Below are positions 11,208 through 22,556 of a DNA stretch of 64,000 nucleotides, piece after piece; position 1 is the stretch's first letter, and every line of letters starts with the position of its first letter. Below the pieces are notes generated by a model, which did no database searches, was not told the DNA's origin, and worked only from the letters and a program-made list of their open reading frames with translations. Both the position numbers and the translations under genes were made by a program. The stretch is from Cyanophora paradoxa (lineage: Eukaryota; Glaucocystophyceae; Cyanophorales; Cyanophoraceae), in the NCBI GenBank assembly GCA_004431415.1, contig QPMI01000436.1:310001-374000 (forward strand), written 5' to 3'.

Positions 11208-14200
11208 TCACCGCTGCTGCCCCAGGGGCTCCCCCTCCTCGGGCCCCGCGGCCGCATCCGGCGCCGCGGCCCCGCCGGCCTCGACGGCGCCGAGCTGGAG
11301 CAGCAGCCGCCGCAGCCGCGGCTCCAGCCCCGTCCCCGCGTCCACCTGCCGCCCCGCCCGCCTCGCAAGGGGCCCCGGCCTGGCCCGAGCTGCGAGGGGG
11401 CGACGCACCCGCGCGCCGCGCGCCTCGAGGGCCGCCGTGCGAGCGATGCGCCGCGTGCACCGGAAGGGCTGCGTGCAAACGCCGCGCAGCGCAATCGGCG
11501 CCCGCGGTCGGCAGGGGCCGCAGCGGCTCTCGGGGACGGCGGCCGCGCACGGGGACGCGCTCGACGGAGAGGCCACGAGCGGGGCCCGCGGCGGCGAGCA
11601 GCGACCCCCCGCCCTACCTCCCCTCGTGAGCGCTGGCGCGCCAAACGCACGCGCAAAAGGCAGCAGCGGGACGCACGGGAAGCGCACAGACGGCGAATGG
11701 GACCCTCGGATTTTGAGGGGGTTCAAGCTTGAGTGTGGGACCGCCCTCGGCAGGGAGGGACGCCGGGTCGATGGGCTCTCCCGAGGGGAGCGCCCACGCC
11801 AGCACACGGCCCGAATCCGAGCACCCGACGACAGCGTCCTGCGCCGAGCGACCCTATCAGAGAAACCTGACGCCCCTCCTTATCCCTCGCCAGCGTCCCC
11901 GCGCCGCCATCCCCTCGCGCTCTCTGCCTGCCTCAGTCTAGCACTGGCTCCCCGCCCTGCGCACCGCCGAGACCGCCACCGATCGGACGTAGTCCGTGTG
12001 GCCCTGCAGCTGCAACAGCTCCGCCCCCGTCTCCGCGTCCCACACCCGCACGGAGTTGTCGCGGCTCCCCGACACGATCCGCCGCCCGTCCTGCGCCCCG
12101 CCGCCGCGCCCCGTCGAGTCAGCGCCCCTCCGCCAGGTTCCGACGTCGCCCCGCTCCCCTCCGGACCCGCCCGCATGCCTCTAGATCTCGCGATCGGTCC
12201 TGGCTCGGGGCCCCGGCCCCGGCCCTCCGCCTCTTTTGCTACCCACGGGGCGCCCCGCGCCGCCATCCCCTCGCGCTCTGCCTGCCTCAGCCTAGCCCTG
12301 GCTCCCCGCCCTGCGCACCGCCGAGACCGCCACCGATCGGACGTACTCCGTGTGGCCTGCAGCTGCAGCAGCTCCGCCCCCGTCTCTGCGTCCCACACCC
12401 GCACGGATTTGTCGCGGCTCCCCGACACGATCCGCTGCCCGTCCTGCGCCCCGCCGCCACGCCCCGTCGAGTCGGCGCCCCTCCGCCAGGCTCCGACGTC
12501 GCCCCGCTCCGCTCCCGAACCGCCCGCATGCCTCTAGATCTCGCGATCGGTCCTGGCTCGGGGCCCCGGCCCCGGCCCTCCGCCTCTTTTGCTACCCGCG
12601 GGGCGCCCCGCACCACCATCCCCTCGCTCTCTGCCTGCCTCGCCTAGCACTGGCTCCCCGCCCTGCGCACCGCCGAGACCGCCACCGATCGGACGTAGTC
12701 CGTGTGGCCCTGCAGCTGCAGCAGCTCCGCCCCCGTCTCCGCGTCCCACACCCGCACGGAGTTGTCGCCGCTCCCCGACACGATCTGCCGTCCGTCCTGC
12801 GCCCCGCCGCCGCGCCCCGTCGAGTCAGCGCCCCTCCACCAGGCTCTGACGTCGCCCCACTTCCCTCCGGACCCGCCCGCATGCCTCTAGATCTCGCGAT
12901 CGGTCCTGGCTCGGGGCCCCGGCCCCGGCCCTTCGCCTCTTTTGCTACCCGCGGGGCGCCCCGCACCGCCATCCCCTCAAGCTCGCGGTCTGCCTGCCTC
13001 AGCCTAGCACTGGCTCCCCGCCCTGCGCACCGCCGAGAACGCCACCGAGGTGACGTAGTCCGTGTGGCCCTGCAGCTGCAGCAGCTCCGCCCCCGTCTCT
13101 GCGTCCCACACCCGCACGGAGTTGTCATCGCTCCCCGACACGATCCGCCGCCCGTCCTGCGCCCCATTGCCGCGCCCCGTCGAGTCAGCGCCCCTCCGCC
13201 AGGCTCTGACGTCGCCCCGCTCCCCTCGGACCCGCCCGCATGCCTCTAGATCTCGCGATCGGTCCTGGCTCGGGGCCCCGGCCCCGGCCCTCCGCCTCTT
13301 TTGCTACCCACGGGGCGCCCCGCGCCGCCATCCCCTCGCGCTCGCTGCTTGCCTCAGCCTAGCACTTGCTCCTCGTCCTGCGCACCGCCGAGACCGCCAC
13401 GGAGGTGACGGCGCCCCTGTGGCCGTGCAGCTGCAGCAGCTCCGCCCCCGTCTCCGCGTCCCACACCCGCACTGTCTTGTCCTCGCTCCCTGACATGATC
13501 CGCCGCCCGTCCTGCGCCCGACTCAGAAACTGGACGCGAGCATCTGAGCTTCTTCAACGACGAAAGTGTACCGGCAGCCACGCCACGGCTTTCACTTCAT
13601 CGAAATGCATCATTTTGGGCCACTGCGGGATTCGGCACCCTTGCAGGCGGGCCGCTTGGAGGTCCGCCCCTGCGAGGCACGCCTCGGCGAGGGAGCAGCC
13701 GCGCATGTCCGCCCCCCGCAGGTCCGCCCCGGCCGCTTCCAGGCGCCACAGGTTCGCCTTCGGCACCCGCACGCCATGCAGATCTCTCCCCGCCAGCGAA
13801 AAGTGCGCTGCACATGTGCAGCGTAAGGAGAATGGAGAAGCTATTTGAAGAGGGCGGCCGCGGCCCACCCGCAACGAGCACTGTCGCGGCGTTGGCGGCC
13901 GCGAGGATGGCCGGCGCGCCGTCGCCGTCCCCCGCGGCGTGGCGGCTCTGCTCCACGAGGCGCAGCAGCGCGTCTCCGGCTCCCATTGCCGGCTCGTGCT
14001 GCACGGCCTCCGCCAGGAAGCGGACGAGGGTCGTCTCCTCTACGATGGTCCTGCTCCCGCCCGTGTCAGGCAGAGCGTGGAAATTAAAACACAACGATGT
14101 GTGCATACCGCGTGGAGAAGCTTATCGCCGCGTCCTTCTCTGCCGACTCCTCGCCCCCATCCGACAGCTGCGGCCACTATAAAGAGGACAGCGGCGCCCT

Positions 14201-17200
14201 GGGCAGACCGCGGGCGGGCGCACCGAGTCGAGGAGGGCCTCGGCGACGAGGAACTCGCCGAGGGTCTTGTGGAGGAACGCAAAGCCGAGTGCGCCGCCCG
14301 CCCGCCACCGACGCAGCGGGCAGCTGCCGCCCCGCCCCGCCCGCTCGCCCGATGCGAGCCCACGCTTCAAGGCCCCGCGCACCTGTTCCGCACGAACAGC
14401 GTCGAGCCGTCGCCGAGCAGCCGCTCGCACGCGAGCTGGTCCGCGTCGGTGGGGCCGCCGGCCTTGGCGGTCCCTCCGCCATCGCCCCCGCGACGGCCGG
14501 CGTGCTTCGGCGTGATCACGGCCTGGCTCGCCCCCATCTGCGCCGACACTGGTCAGCAACAAAAACGGCGCTGTTCGAAAGAGACACCGGCGCGCACGCG
14601 GAAGAGGAGAGCGGCGAATTTCCGGCAGAGGTCGTACCCGGCCTCCAGCAGGGCCCCTTCTTCAGGCCGATCTGGGGCGGGGCGGTCTGCGCCGGAGGAG
14701 CGGGAGAGAGCACGGAACGAATCGACGTCGCGGTCCCGCACCGCCCTTCTCCGAAGACGGCGCGCCCCGCTCCAGCTCCCGCCGCAGCCTGCAGCTGCCC
14801 CGTGAGCGTCGGCCGTGGGCCGCCGAGCACGGTGCGCGGGGCGTGCCAGTCCTCGATGAAGCTCCGGTAGAGCTCGCGGGAGCGCAGGGCCCGCGGCCGC
14901 CCCTCCCTGCGCGAGCCCCGGGCCCCGTCGGCTCGCAGTCGGACCGGCGGCGGCGCCGGCCCGCGCACCGGCCCGTGCACTCGGCGGCGCGGGAGGGGAG
15001 GACGCGGGCGAGGAGGGAGAGGGTGAAGGGGTTCTCGACGAGGGCGGCGAGGCCCGGCGTGCGCCGCAGCTCCTCGGCGTAGCGCTCGAAGGGCCACGCG
15101 CCCTCCTCCCGCCCGTGCAGCAGCACGTACTTGCCCAGGAACTCCTCCACCTGCGCGCCCCGACGCACACGCAGTCAGGCACGCGCGGCGGGCCGAGGCG
15201 GGGCGGGGCGGGGGTGCCCGCCTGGCCCCGCGAGAAGGGGAGCGTCGCGAGCTGCCGCAGCCGCGAGACGTCGGGCGCGTCGCCGCTGACGACCGGCGCG
15301 AACAAGTTCTGCGCAGCGCTCAGCGATTTCGATTGCGGAACGGCGTAGTCCGGGCCGACCTCTGGCTTGGCGGTGTCCAACGAGGCGAGGTACTCGGTGC
15401 GGCAGGAGACGAAGACGCCGCTCGCCCAGTCCCCGATCTTGTTCGTCTTCCAGAGGTTCTCCTTCTCCCCCGTCTGCGCCGGCGGCGCGTGAGCGCAGGA
15501 GGGAAGGGAGGGGAGGGGCGGCGGGCCTCGTCGTAGCCGTCGAGGAGGAGCACGAGGCCGAAGCGGCGCCGGAGCGCCGGCAGCTCGCCGCTGGGCACGC
15601 CGAGCCGCCCGGCGACGAACTCGCGCAGGCCGCGCCGCGGCCCGCCGGGCTCGCCGACGAGCTCCGGCAGCGGCACGAGCACCGTCGCGGGGCAGTCGGC
15701 CGGCGGCTCGCCCCGCGCCCAGCTGCGGCACGCTTCCCGGTGCAGGAAGCGCGAGAAGGTCGTCTTGCTCGTGCCTGCGCGCGCGCGACGCGAGCCGCGG
15801 CCTCGGGACGCGCTCTGCAGCCCGCCGCGCCCCGCCCCGCGCACCGGCGTCGCCGAGCAGCAGCAGCACGCGGTGCTTTGCCGAGCGGAAGGCCTCCGCG
15901 CCGCCGCCGGCCGCGGCGGCGGGCGGCGGCTGCGGGCCGGGGGCGAACTGGCGGAGGAAGGCGGCGGCCTCGTCGTGGAGGTCGAGCTCCTTCTTGGCGC
16001 GGTCGGCGGCCCTGGGCGGCACGTACGCCGCGAGGCCCGTCGCAAGGTCGTCCCCTCCAGCTCCCGCGCACGTACTGCCCCGTGGCCGCCCTCAGCCCCG
16101 CCGCCCGCGCGGCTCGGGGCCGGCGGGCGCGCTGCGGCCGACCTTCACGAGGGGCCCGAGGAGCGGGTCGTTCGGGACGTCCGCCTCGTGGCTCTGCGCC
16201 GCGGTAGTCGCCGACGGCCACCGGCGGCGCGCACACGAAACGCGGCGCACCAGAGCGACGCTGTCGGTCGCGTCTTTGCCGTGGGCGGCGTCGGCGTCCG
16301 CGCCGCCGGCGATGCGCGCGGCGATCGCCTCGGCGGCGGTGGCGGCGGCGTCCTGCTCGAGGGCGCAGCGCGGGAAGCGGCGCAGGCGCATCGCCAGCGC
16401 GGGAGAGGCGCTCCTCGCCACGGCCTCGCCGTCCTGCCGCGGCGGCGGGGCGGCGGCCGGTCAGGCCCGGGGCGCGCGGGGCCGGGGCCTCGGGGCGGGG
16501 CGGGGGCAGACCTCGAGGTAGCAGACGACGATGCGCCGCTCGAGGTCGAACGCGTACGCGAACTCCTCTGTAGCGGCCCTCGGCGCCCGGCGGCGGCGGC
16601 GGCGAGGGCGGTGGCGGCGGGCGCACCGCCGCAGTACTGCGAGGCGACGGACTTGGCCGACGCGAAGAAGACGAGGTGCGTGCAGTTGCGCACGGCCGCG
16701 CCACTGCCGCCGTGGCCTCAGCGGCGGGCAGAGTTGTTAGGGGGGGGGGGGGGTGGAGGGGGAGAGGGCCGCGTGGAGGGAGGGGGGGGGAGGGGGGGAG
16801 GGGGAGGAGAGGGGGAAAGCTCAGCCCTTGCGCGGGCGGGGGAGAGGAGGAAGGAAAGAGGGGGCGAGCGCGGGTGGGAGGGGGCTAGGGGGGGGGGGGG
16901 GGGGAAAGGTGGGCGCAGGCGGGGGAGGGGCGTGGCGGGGACGGCGGGGAACGGCGGTGGGGTGGGGAGGCGGGGGGTGAACTTCGGAAGGGGGGAAGAA
17001 GGAGGGGGGGGAGGGGGGGGGGGGGGGGCTCGGGTAGCTTGAGGGAAGGGGAAGGGCGGAAGGGGAGAGGGATGTGTGGGGCGGGTGGGGGTACCCTCGT
17101 CGACCCAGCGCATGCCTGCCTTCGGAGTCAGAGCGCGCGAGCGCAAGCGCACTTGCGTAATGAACTGAGAGGCCGCACCGGCAGTGAGCTGCATCTCGTC

Positions 17201-18400
17201 GAACCTGCGGCAGCGACGGGGGGCCGGGCCCGCGGCCGTCGGCGGCGGCGGCGCGAACGAAGGGGCGAGGGCGGGCGGGGCGGGGCCGGCGGCGCACCAG
17301 CAGGAGAGGCCCCGGGCGAGCAGCGCGTCCTTCACCGCCCGCACTCTGCCCGCGTCCGCGTGCGCTGCGCCGCCGGCCGCCGGCGTCGGCACCGCGCCGC
17401 GCCGGCCGCCGCGCAGACGAGGGCGCAGGGCGCACCGTACGAGATGAAGACGCGCGTCGCGGGGGCGTCGGCCGGCAGCTCGCCGCGCGACCAGGCGGGG
17501 CCTGGAGGCTCCTGCTCCCGCCCCTCGTCCCGCCGGCCCATCCGGAGGGCGCGCGCGGCGCGGCCCTCCGCGCCGGCCGCCGCCGCCGGGCGCCGCCGCC
17601 GGGCGACGCGCTGCAGCGCATCGGCGAGGGCCTCGATGCGGGCGTCGTAGCCGGCCTCGCCGGGCCGCCCGATGGGCCGCGTCCACTGGAACTGCCGCAG
17701 GCGCATGTCGAGGCCGCCGGGCGCCAGCGCCGCCTCCGGCTGCTCCACGAAGACGGGGAGCACGTCGCAGCCGCCGTCGATCGCTGCAGCCCCCGCCGCA
17801 GACCGTGTCGGCCCGGGCGCGGCGGGCGGGCGGGGCGGGGCGGGCGGGGCGGGCGGCGGACCGTCGTTGAGGGCCTCGAGGCAGGCGTCGTCGACGACGG
17901 AGGCGGCCGAGGCGAGGAAGAGGAACGCGCCGCACTCGCACGCCCCGCCGCCCGGACCTCGTTGCACCCCTCCAGCACCCCGCCCCGCCCCGCCCCGCCC
18001 CGCCGCTGGAGAGGGGCCGGTCAGCTCGCGGGGCGCGGGCGGGGCGCGGGGGCGGGGCGGGGCGGGGCGGGCGCGCCAGAGGCCGAGACCGTAGTCCTCG
18101 CGCAGGTCCGCCAGCAGCTCCGCCGCCCGCCGCACGTCCGCCGCCGTCCCGCACACGTGCGCCCACGCCCCCTCCGCCTCGCCGCCCCGGCCCGCGCCGC
18201 CGCCCCGCCGCCGGCTCGAGCTCCTCCCGCCCGCGGGGCCCCGCGGCGCCTTCGTCTGCTCGCCCGCCCCGCGCGCGTGGGCCGGGGCCGAGCGGACCGC
18301 CCCGGGGCACGGGGGGCACCTTCCCCATCGCCCGTCTTCGAGGCGGACTCGGCTCCTGCCTGTGCGTCCGCATCCGCCGGTCGCGCCGGCTGCAGCGTGC
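11208..18400 (-). CDS. NLR-like receptor: TIR-TIR-NACHT-pentapeptide-WD40, multi-exon
   Basis: Domains are read 5' to 3' on the minus strand. TIR-A (about 18,190-17,600): [20 protein letters not shown], then [19 protein letters not shown] and [23 protein letters not shown] (about 17,460-16,515): TRVFISYG; across one intron GLSCW joins FDEMQLTAG; across another SVASQYCG joins [19 protein letters not shown], so the C-x-E glutamate is kept. NACHT (about 16,070-14,100): [10 protein letters not shown] joins TSKTTFSRF (Walker A), [10 protein letters not shown] (Walker B), [29 protein letters not shown] and [18 protein letters not shown]. Pentapeptide exon (about 13,800-13,560): [20 protein letters not shown]. 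Five WD40 exons follow, then a last blade ([19 protein letters not shown]) and a stop at 11,208. By analogy with STAND proteins, WD40 would sense, NACHT oligomerise and TIR signal (inference). The start codon is unresolved. One WD40 exon has lost a base, so the allele may be damaged. Confidence 0.75.
11965..13511 (-). repeat. Tandem array of five WD40 exon-plus-intron units (about 353 bp)
   Basis: Exons lie at 11,965-12,090, 12,319-12,443, 12,671-12,796, 13,031-13,156 and 13,386-13,511. Each is exactly 126 nt (42 codons, one WD40 blade) in phase 0, except the second, which is 125 nt because GGCCCTGCAG became GGCCTGCAG. The peptide is close to [20 protein letters not shown] in every unit. The four introns (227-234 nt) are nearly identical, sharing for instance GCATGCCTCTAGATCTCGCG at 12,173, 12,526, 12,879 and 13,238. 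Confidence 0.9.
16737..17038. repeat. G-rich low-complexity intron tract
   Basis: About 300 bp of almost pure G with some A (C/T-rich on the coding strand) between two TIR-B exons. There are many runs of four to twelve G, so G-quadruplex formation is likely. It could act as an extended polypyrimidine tract for the acceptor on the minus strand. It is also a place where assembly length errors are likely. Confidence 0.8.
17800..18065. repeat. GGCGGGGCGG-type simple repeats inside the TIR-A gene region
   Basis: Two blocks of GGCGGG/CGGGGCGG repeats (about 17,815-17,865 and 17,980-18,065) interrupt the TIR-A reading frames and appear to be intronic. They make exon borders in TIR-A hard to place. 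Confidence 0.6.
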
Positions 18401-20693
18401 CCGTGGTTTCTGAGGAACGATGGCTCACGATCAGACGCGCGGCCTCCAGCGGCGGGCCACGCGCACGCGTACGCACCCGGGGCGGGCAGAAGGTGCAGCC
18501 TTGCGGCGGGCGCGGCGGTCGCCGGCGAAGGCACTTGTACTGCGGCCGCGGCCGGTTTTGACGACGGCGGCTGATCATCATCATGAAGCTGCGTGGCCGC
18601 GGGCGCCTTCGCTGGCGGCCGCGGTTCCGATGGAACAGAAGCTGCGCGCAGGACATTGTAAGCTCTCGGACCATGGCCAGCCCCGCATCTGATCATGACG
18701 CGTTGACCGCAACGCATGCGCACCCGCACCGCCCGCTAGGGCGGCTGCAGGGGCCGCGGGCGCGCCTCGCACGCCTTCAGAACTCGAAGCACCGCAGCCC
18801 CTGCGCGATTGCATGGGTCACATGGCATTCATGATCACATTCGCATGCAAGATCATGTCCGGCTCTCACATTCTCGCCCGCCGGGAGCGCGAATGATCGG
18901 CAGACGAATTGGCTGTGCTTCTATAGCTACCTGGCTCGACCCCTAGCTAAGATTCTCGGGCTCAGCTTCACAGCTTCCCGAATCCCGATTAGCGATTCTG
19001 GGGTATCCAAGAGTCAGTCAGAGGAGAGTTGTACCCCCCATCAAGCCGAAGACTGCCCGAAGTCTCCCGAAGAGTGTTGCATCGCCGAGTCGGGGCACGG
19101 ACATCGGAACGAGGATGCTAAACGCGCCAGAGGAGAGCTTTGGCAGCGCAGCGTGCGGACGCAGGAATCGATGCGCCGAGCAAAGATCGTGGCCAGCTCG
19201 AGCCGCGCGCATGCGCACGTGAAAAGCTCTGTGCTGGTGGTCCGCGCGCTCCGAGGCGCGTGCGCGACGCGCCGGCCCTGCGGCTGCTCTTGTTCTGCGT
19301 CTGCGTCTGGCATGGAGATGCCGCGGAGCCCCTTCCTCGCCCGCTCCTCGGGCGAGCCGCTGAGCGCCGGCAGCCGCGGGGTCCGAGCACCGGCAAGCAT
19401 CTCCTCCTTCTCGGAGCAGTGCGCGCCCCCCGCCCCTCGCCCTACCCGTCCGACGCCCCTGTTCCGTATCCCTCTTTCTTGTCTGACGCTCCTCGAGGTC
19501 GTAGGCGGGACGACGTGCACCCCCGTACCTGTACTCCTGCGCGGATCCATCCCGGTACCCTCCCTGCAGCCCTGTACCCCCTCCGCTGACTCCGGATTCA
19601 CCCCCCCCCCTCTCCCGCAGATTGCCTAGCGGCGGCGCAGGCAGGCCTGCTCAGGGGCGCGTGCGATTGTACCCGCGCCCCTCCGAAGCCGTACCCCTCC
19701 CAGGTCCTTCTCGACGGGGCGCGAACCAGTTGTACCAGCGCTCTCTCGACGTTGTACCCCCTGCTCCAACGCTGTACGCGCACCTCGTGCGCTCGCACCT
19801 GCCCCCACCCCCCCTCCCCCTCAATTCCGCTCACAAAGGCCGGCGCCTGCTAAGCTGTTTCGGATTCCCCGCGCCGCCTCGACCCCACCTGCAGGTTCAG
19901 ATCTGAGCCGCGGGCTCTCCCTCGCCTCATCGCCCCCTGGCCGCCCTCGCCGCCCCCCGCCGCGGGCGCCCCGGCGACCCCGCCGCCGCCCCTCGTCCCT
20001 CCACGCTGCCCGGCCGCCGCCCGCCGCCGCCGGCCCGCCGCCGGCGCCGACGGGGGGGGGCCGGGGGCGCCTCCGGTTCGCCTGCCCCGCCCCGCGGCCG
20101 GCCTCGGACCCGGCGGGCCGCCCCCGCCCGCCCCGCGCCCCGCGCCCCCGCCCTCGGCGCCGGCGAGGCCCGCCAGGGCGAAGCAGGCCCGCAGAGGGGC
20201 CGCACCTCGCTCCCCCCCGCCGTCCGGCGCCCCGTCTTCTACCCGGTATCTAGAGTGTCGTGGCGCGTTCCTTCCAACGTCTAACGGCGACGTGCTGTGC
20301 ATCGTATGTACATGTGCCGCAATCATCACCTCGAACCAGCTGCAGCTGCAGTGTTGTTTCAGCAAGTGCGAGACGCTGCAGTGGGGATACGCTGAGTTTA
20401 GCGCTGGCGGGGGGTAAAGGGGACCGAAGAGGGAAGCGGGGGACGTTAATGTTGCATTGCGCATGCAATCGTATCCTTGCCTTTGAACATTCGAATTCGA
20501 TGCAAGGGGCGCCCCGAAGCCGAGGACAGCTGATCGCGATCGCGCGATCCCGGAGTCCGATCATGATCATGCATATGGGCCAGACCAGACCGATCACTGG
20601 CACCAGAGCCCCCCGATATAGACTTGATGCTCGAACCATTGCAATTCAACAATTGCAAAGTGGCCGGGCTCGATCCTTGACTGTCTCAAAGAA
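18401..20693. other. Intergenic, no supported gene
   Basis: No family-level similarity is seen on either strand. There are pyrimidine tracts ending in CAG (about 19,600-19,620) and many GTACC words that resemble splice signals, but no exon with recognisable protein. The minus frame at 19,850-20,230 is Gly/Ala/Arg/Pro low complexity. The 9-mer TCATGATCA or its complement occurs at 18,690, 18,829 and 20,561. Confidence 0.4.
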
Positions 20694-21670
20694 AGCGCTA
20701 CAGGCCAGGCCAGGCCTAGGCCAACGTCGCCAACGCAACTTCTCTTCGACATACAAAAAAACTGTTCTCTCTCTCCGCTGGGAGAAAAAAGGAGAGAGCG
20801 CCGCAGCTTTGCCGGCCAATCGCGGATCCAGAAAAAGGGGGGGGGGGGGGGGAGGGGGGGGGAGGGGGGGGCGTCCGCCTCAGGAGAAGCGGCGGGCGCG
20901 GTCGAAGGAGAAGCGCGGGGAGTGGGTCGGGGGCGGGGGCGGGCGGTAGGCGGTCGGCCCCGGGCTCCACGCCCCGAGGCTCTCGGATTCGAACTCGTGC
21001 CCCATGTACACCGCCTTGCGCGGCTCCGCCTGCGGCCGCACCCGCTGCGGGCTCGTCCCGAAGCCGTAACACCCCGTGCCCGGCAGGCTCTTGTCCCGCT
21101 CCGTACCCATCGTCGGCCGCACCGTGTACTGAGGCACGGGGAACGGTCGCTCGCGGGGGGTACGGGGCGGGAAGGGGGGTGGGGGGGGTATGCGCGCACG
21201 GAGCCGGGGCCGGGGCCGGCGGGGGCCGAGCGGCTCGTCACTGCGGCGGACGGCCCGTCAGCGGGGCGGGGGGGGAGAGCCGGGCCATGCCAGGCCGGGC
21301 CGGGCCGGGGTACGTGGCGCACGGAGGCCTCCGTCCGGGGAGGACGGGGGCGGGAAGACGCGCTGCGGCGCGGTCCCGAAGCTGAAGCGCGGGGCTCCGT
21401 CCCCCGGCGCCCCCTTCGGCCCCGCGCACGCCCCTGTACCCCTCCCCGGCTCAGGTGAAGATAGGGGGGGAAGAGGGGGGCTACGGACCGGGCCCGGGGG
21501 AGTGCAGGCCGCGGTTGACCGAAGCGAACTCCTCACCGAAGTACGGCACCTGAGCGGGGGGGGGGGGGGGGGGGGGGGGGGTGAATCTTTTTGTTTGTGT
21601 GTGTGGGGTATGGGCCTTCTTGGGCTCGGTGCCGGGCTGAAGGCGGTGGGGCTCGGCCGCCACCGCCGCC
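20694..21670. repeat. Segmental duplicate of 8,500-9,500
   Basis: Homology starts at CGCTACAGGCCAGG in both copies, runs through a transcribed-looking 3' flank and the coding exons, and ends beyond a poly-G tract near GGGCCTTCTTGGGCTCGGTG (about 9,450 and 21,620). Both copies lie on the same strand. Differences are scattered substitutions plus variable G-run lengths. Confidence 0.85.
20880..21670 (-). pseudogene. Second STPGR copy lacking recognisable 5' exons
   Basis: The exons match the 3' half of the gene at 8,666-10,122: SVNRGLHSPGPGP, DGAPRFSFGTAPQRVFPPP and SLGAWSPGPTAYRPPP, with a stop at 20,880-20,882. The upstream exons of the first copy (MSKRDASPRS..., ...VYSMGKSSRF) have no counterpart here; instead different GC-rich sequence lies at 21,680-22,060 with an open minus frame (TYTYERLQGSPRELGASPWL). 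It is either a truncated pseudogene or a chimeric gene with new 5' exons. Substitutions within the exons mostly keep the frame, so recent function cannot be excluded. Confidence 0.6.
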
Positions 21671-22556
21671 GGGCCCGCCGCCAGGCCCGCCGTACCGGGC
21701 CCGGCCCGCCGGCGGGGCCGCCGCGCCCCCCCTCCGCCAGCAGGCGCCCCAGGCGACGGGGTCAAGAGCTCGAGGCTCGAGAGACGAGCCGCGGCCGTCG
21801 GCCAACCAGGGCGAGGCGCCGAGCTCCCGCGGCGAGCCCTGCAGCCGCTCGTACGTATACGTCGCCCCCTCCTCCGCTGGGGTCTTCGGCCTCGCCCCCC
21901 GCCAGCGAAGCGGGGCTCGCTCGCGCGGCCTGCTCCGGCTGGCCTGCCGCGCGCTGCTCCCGCAACGGCTGCTGCTGCTGCTACTGGCCGGGGCGCTGGC
22001 CCCGCGCGCGCCCCCGCCGGCGCGGCGCGGCGCGTGAGCGAGCCGCGGCGCCCTGTGAGCGCCTCCAGATCTAGAAACGGGAAGGTTCCAGCCGAAGATC
22101 ACAGCGCACAGATTGGATCGCGTTCGATCCCCGAACCGGACGCTCATGATCAGCAGCGCGGCAGCTGCAGCTTCAGCGCTCGAACAGCTCGAGCGCAGTG
22201 AGCGAAGCGAGCTCGCGCGATCGAGCCGCATGGCCAGGATCTGATCTTGATCGTCTGCAGTGTGTCGGGTCAGTGCGCAAGCTTAAGATGCGCTCATGAT
22301 CAACGCACCTGTACATGCCCATGACCGATAGAAGCACTGTCGTCCCGGCCCCGTCATTGAGAGATCAGCTGCAAGCTCCACAGACAAACGCGCCCTAAAA
22401 CGACGGCGCGGCTCGCAGCTGTCTCGGCCAGCTGACCGGAGCACGGCAGACACGTGCACGCTGTACCCGGCCGCGGTTCGGGTGAATCGGGCCCGCCCCG
22501 CGGCGCGTTCGCCGCCGACCGCGATTCGCTCTCCTCGCCTCGAGCTCGCGCCGATA
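21671..22556. other. Intergenic, no supported gene
   Basis: GC-rich sequence up to about 22,060 may contain 5' exons of the second STPGR copy. The remainder holds the promoter side of the next plus-strand gene and two copies of TCATGATCA (22,144 and 22,294). Nothing else is recognised. Confidence 0.35.

Noticed and set aside
11965-13511. Regularly spaced repeat array considered as CRISPR
   Set aside because: Units are 353 bp, both exon and intron parts are conserved, and the exons code for WD40 blades.
16718-18373. 551-codon minus ORF beginning [10 protein letters not shown]
   Set aside because: Its residues are low-complexity Arg/Pro/Gly; the TIR signatures are in other frames joined by introns.
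19850-20464. 204-codon minus ORF near 20 kb
   Set aside because: Mostly Gly/Arg/Ala low complexity without family signature or splice support.
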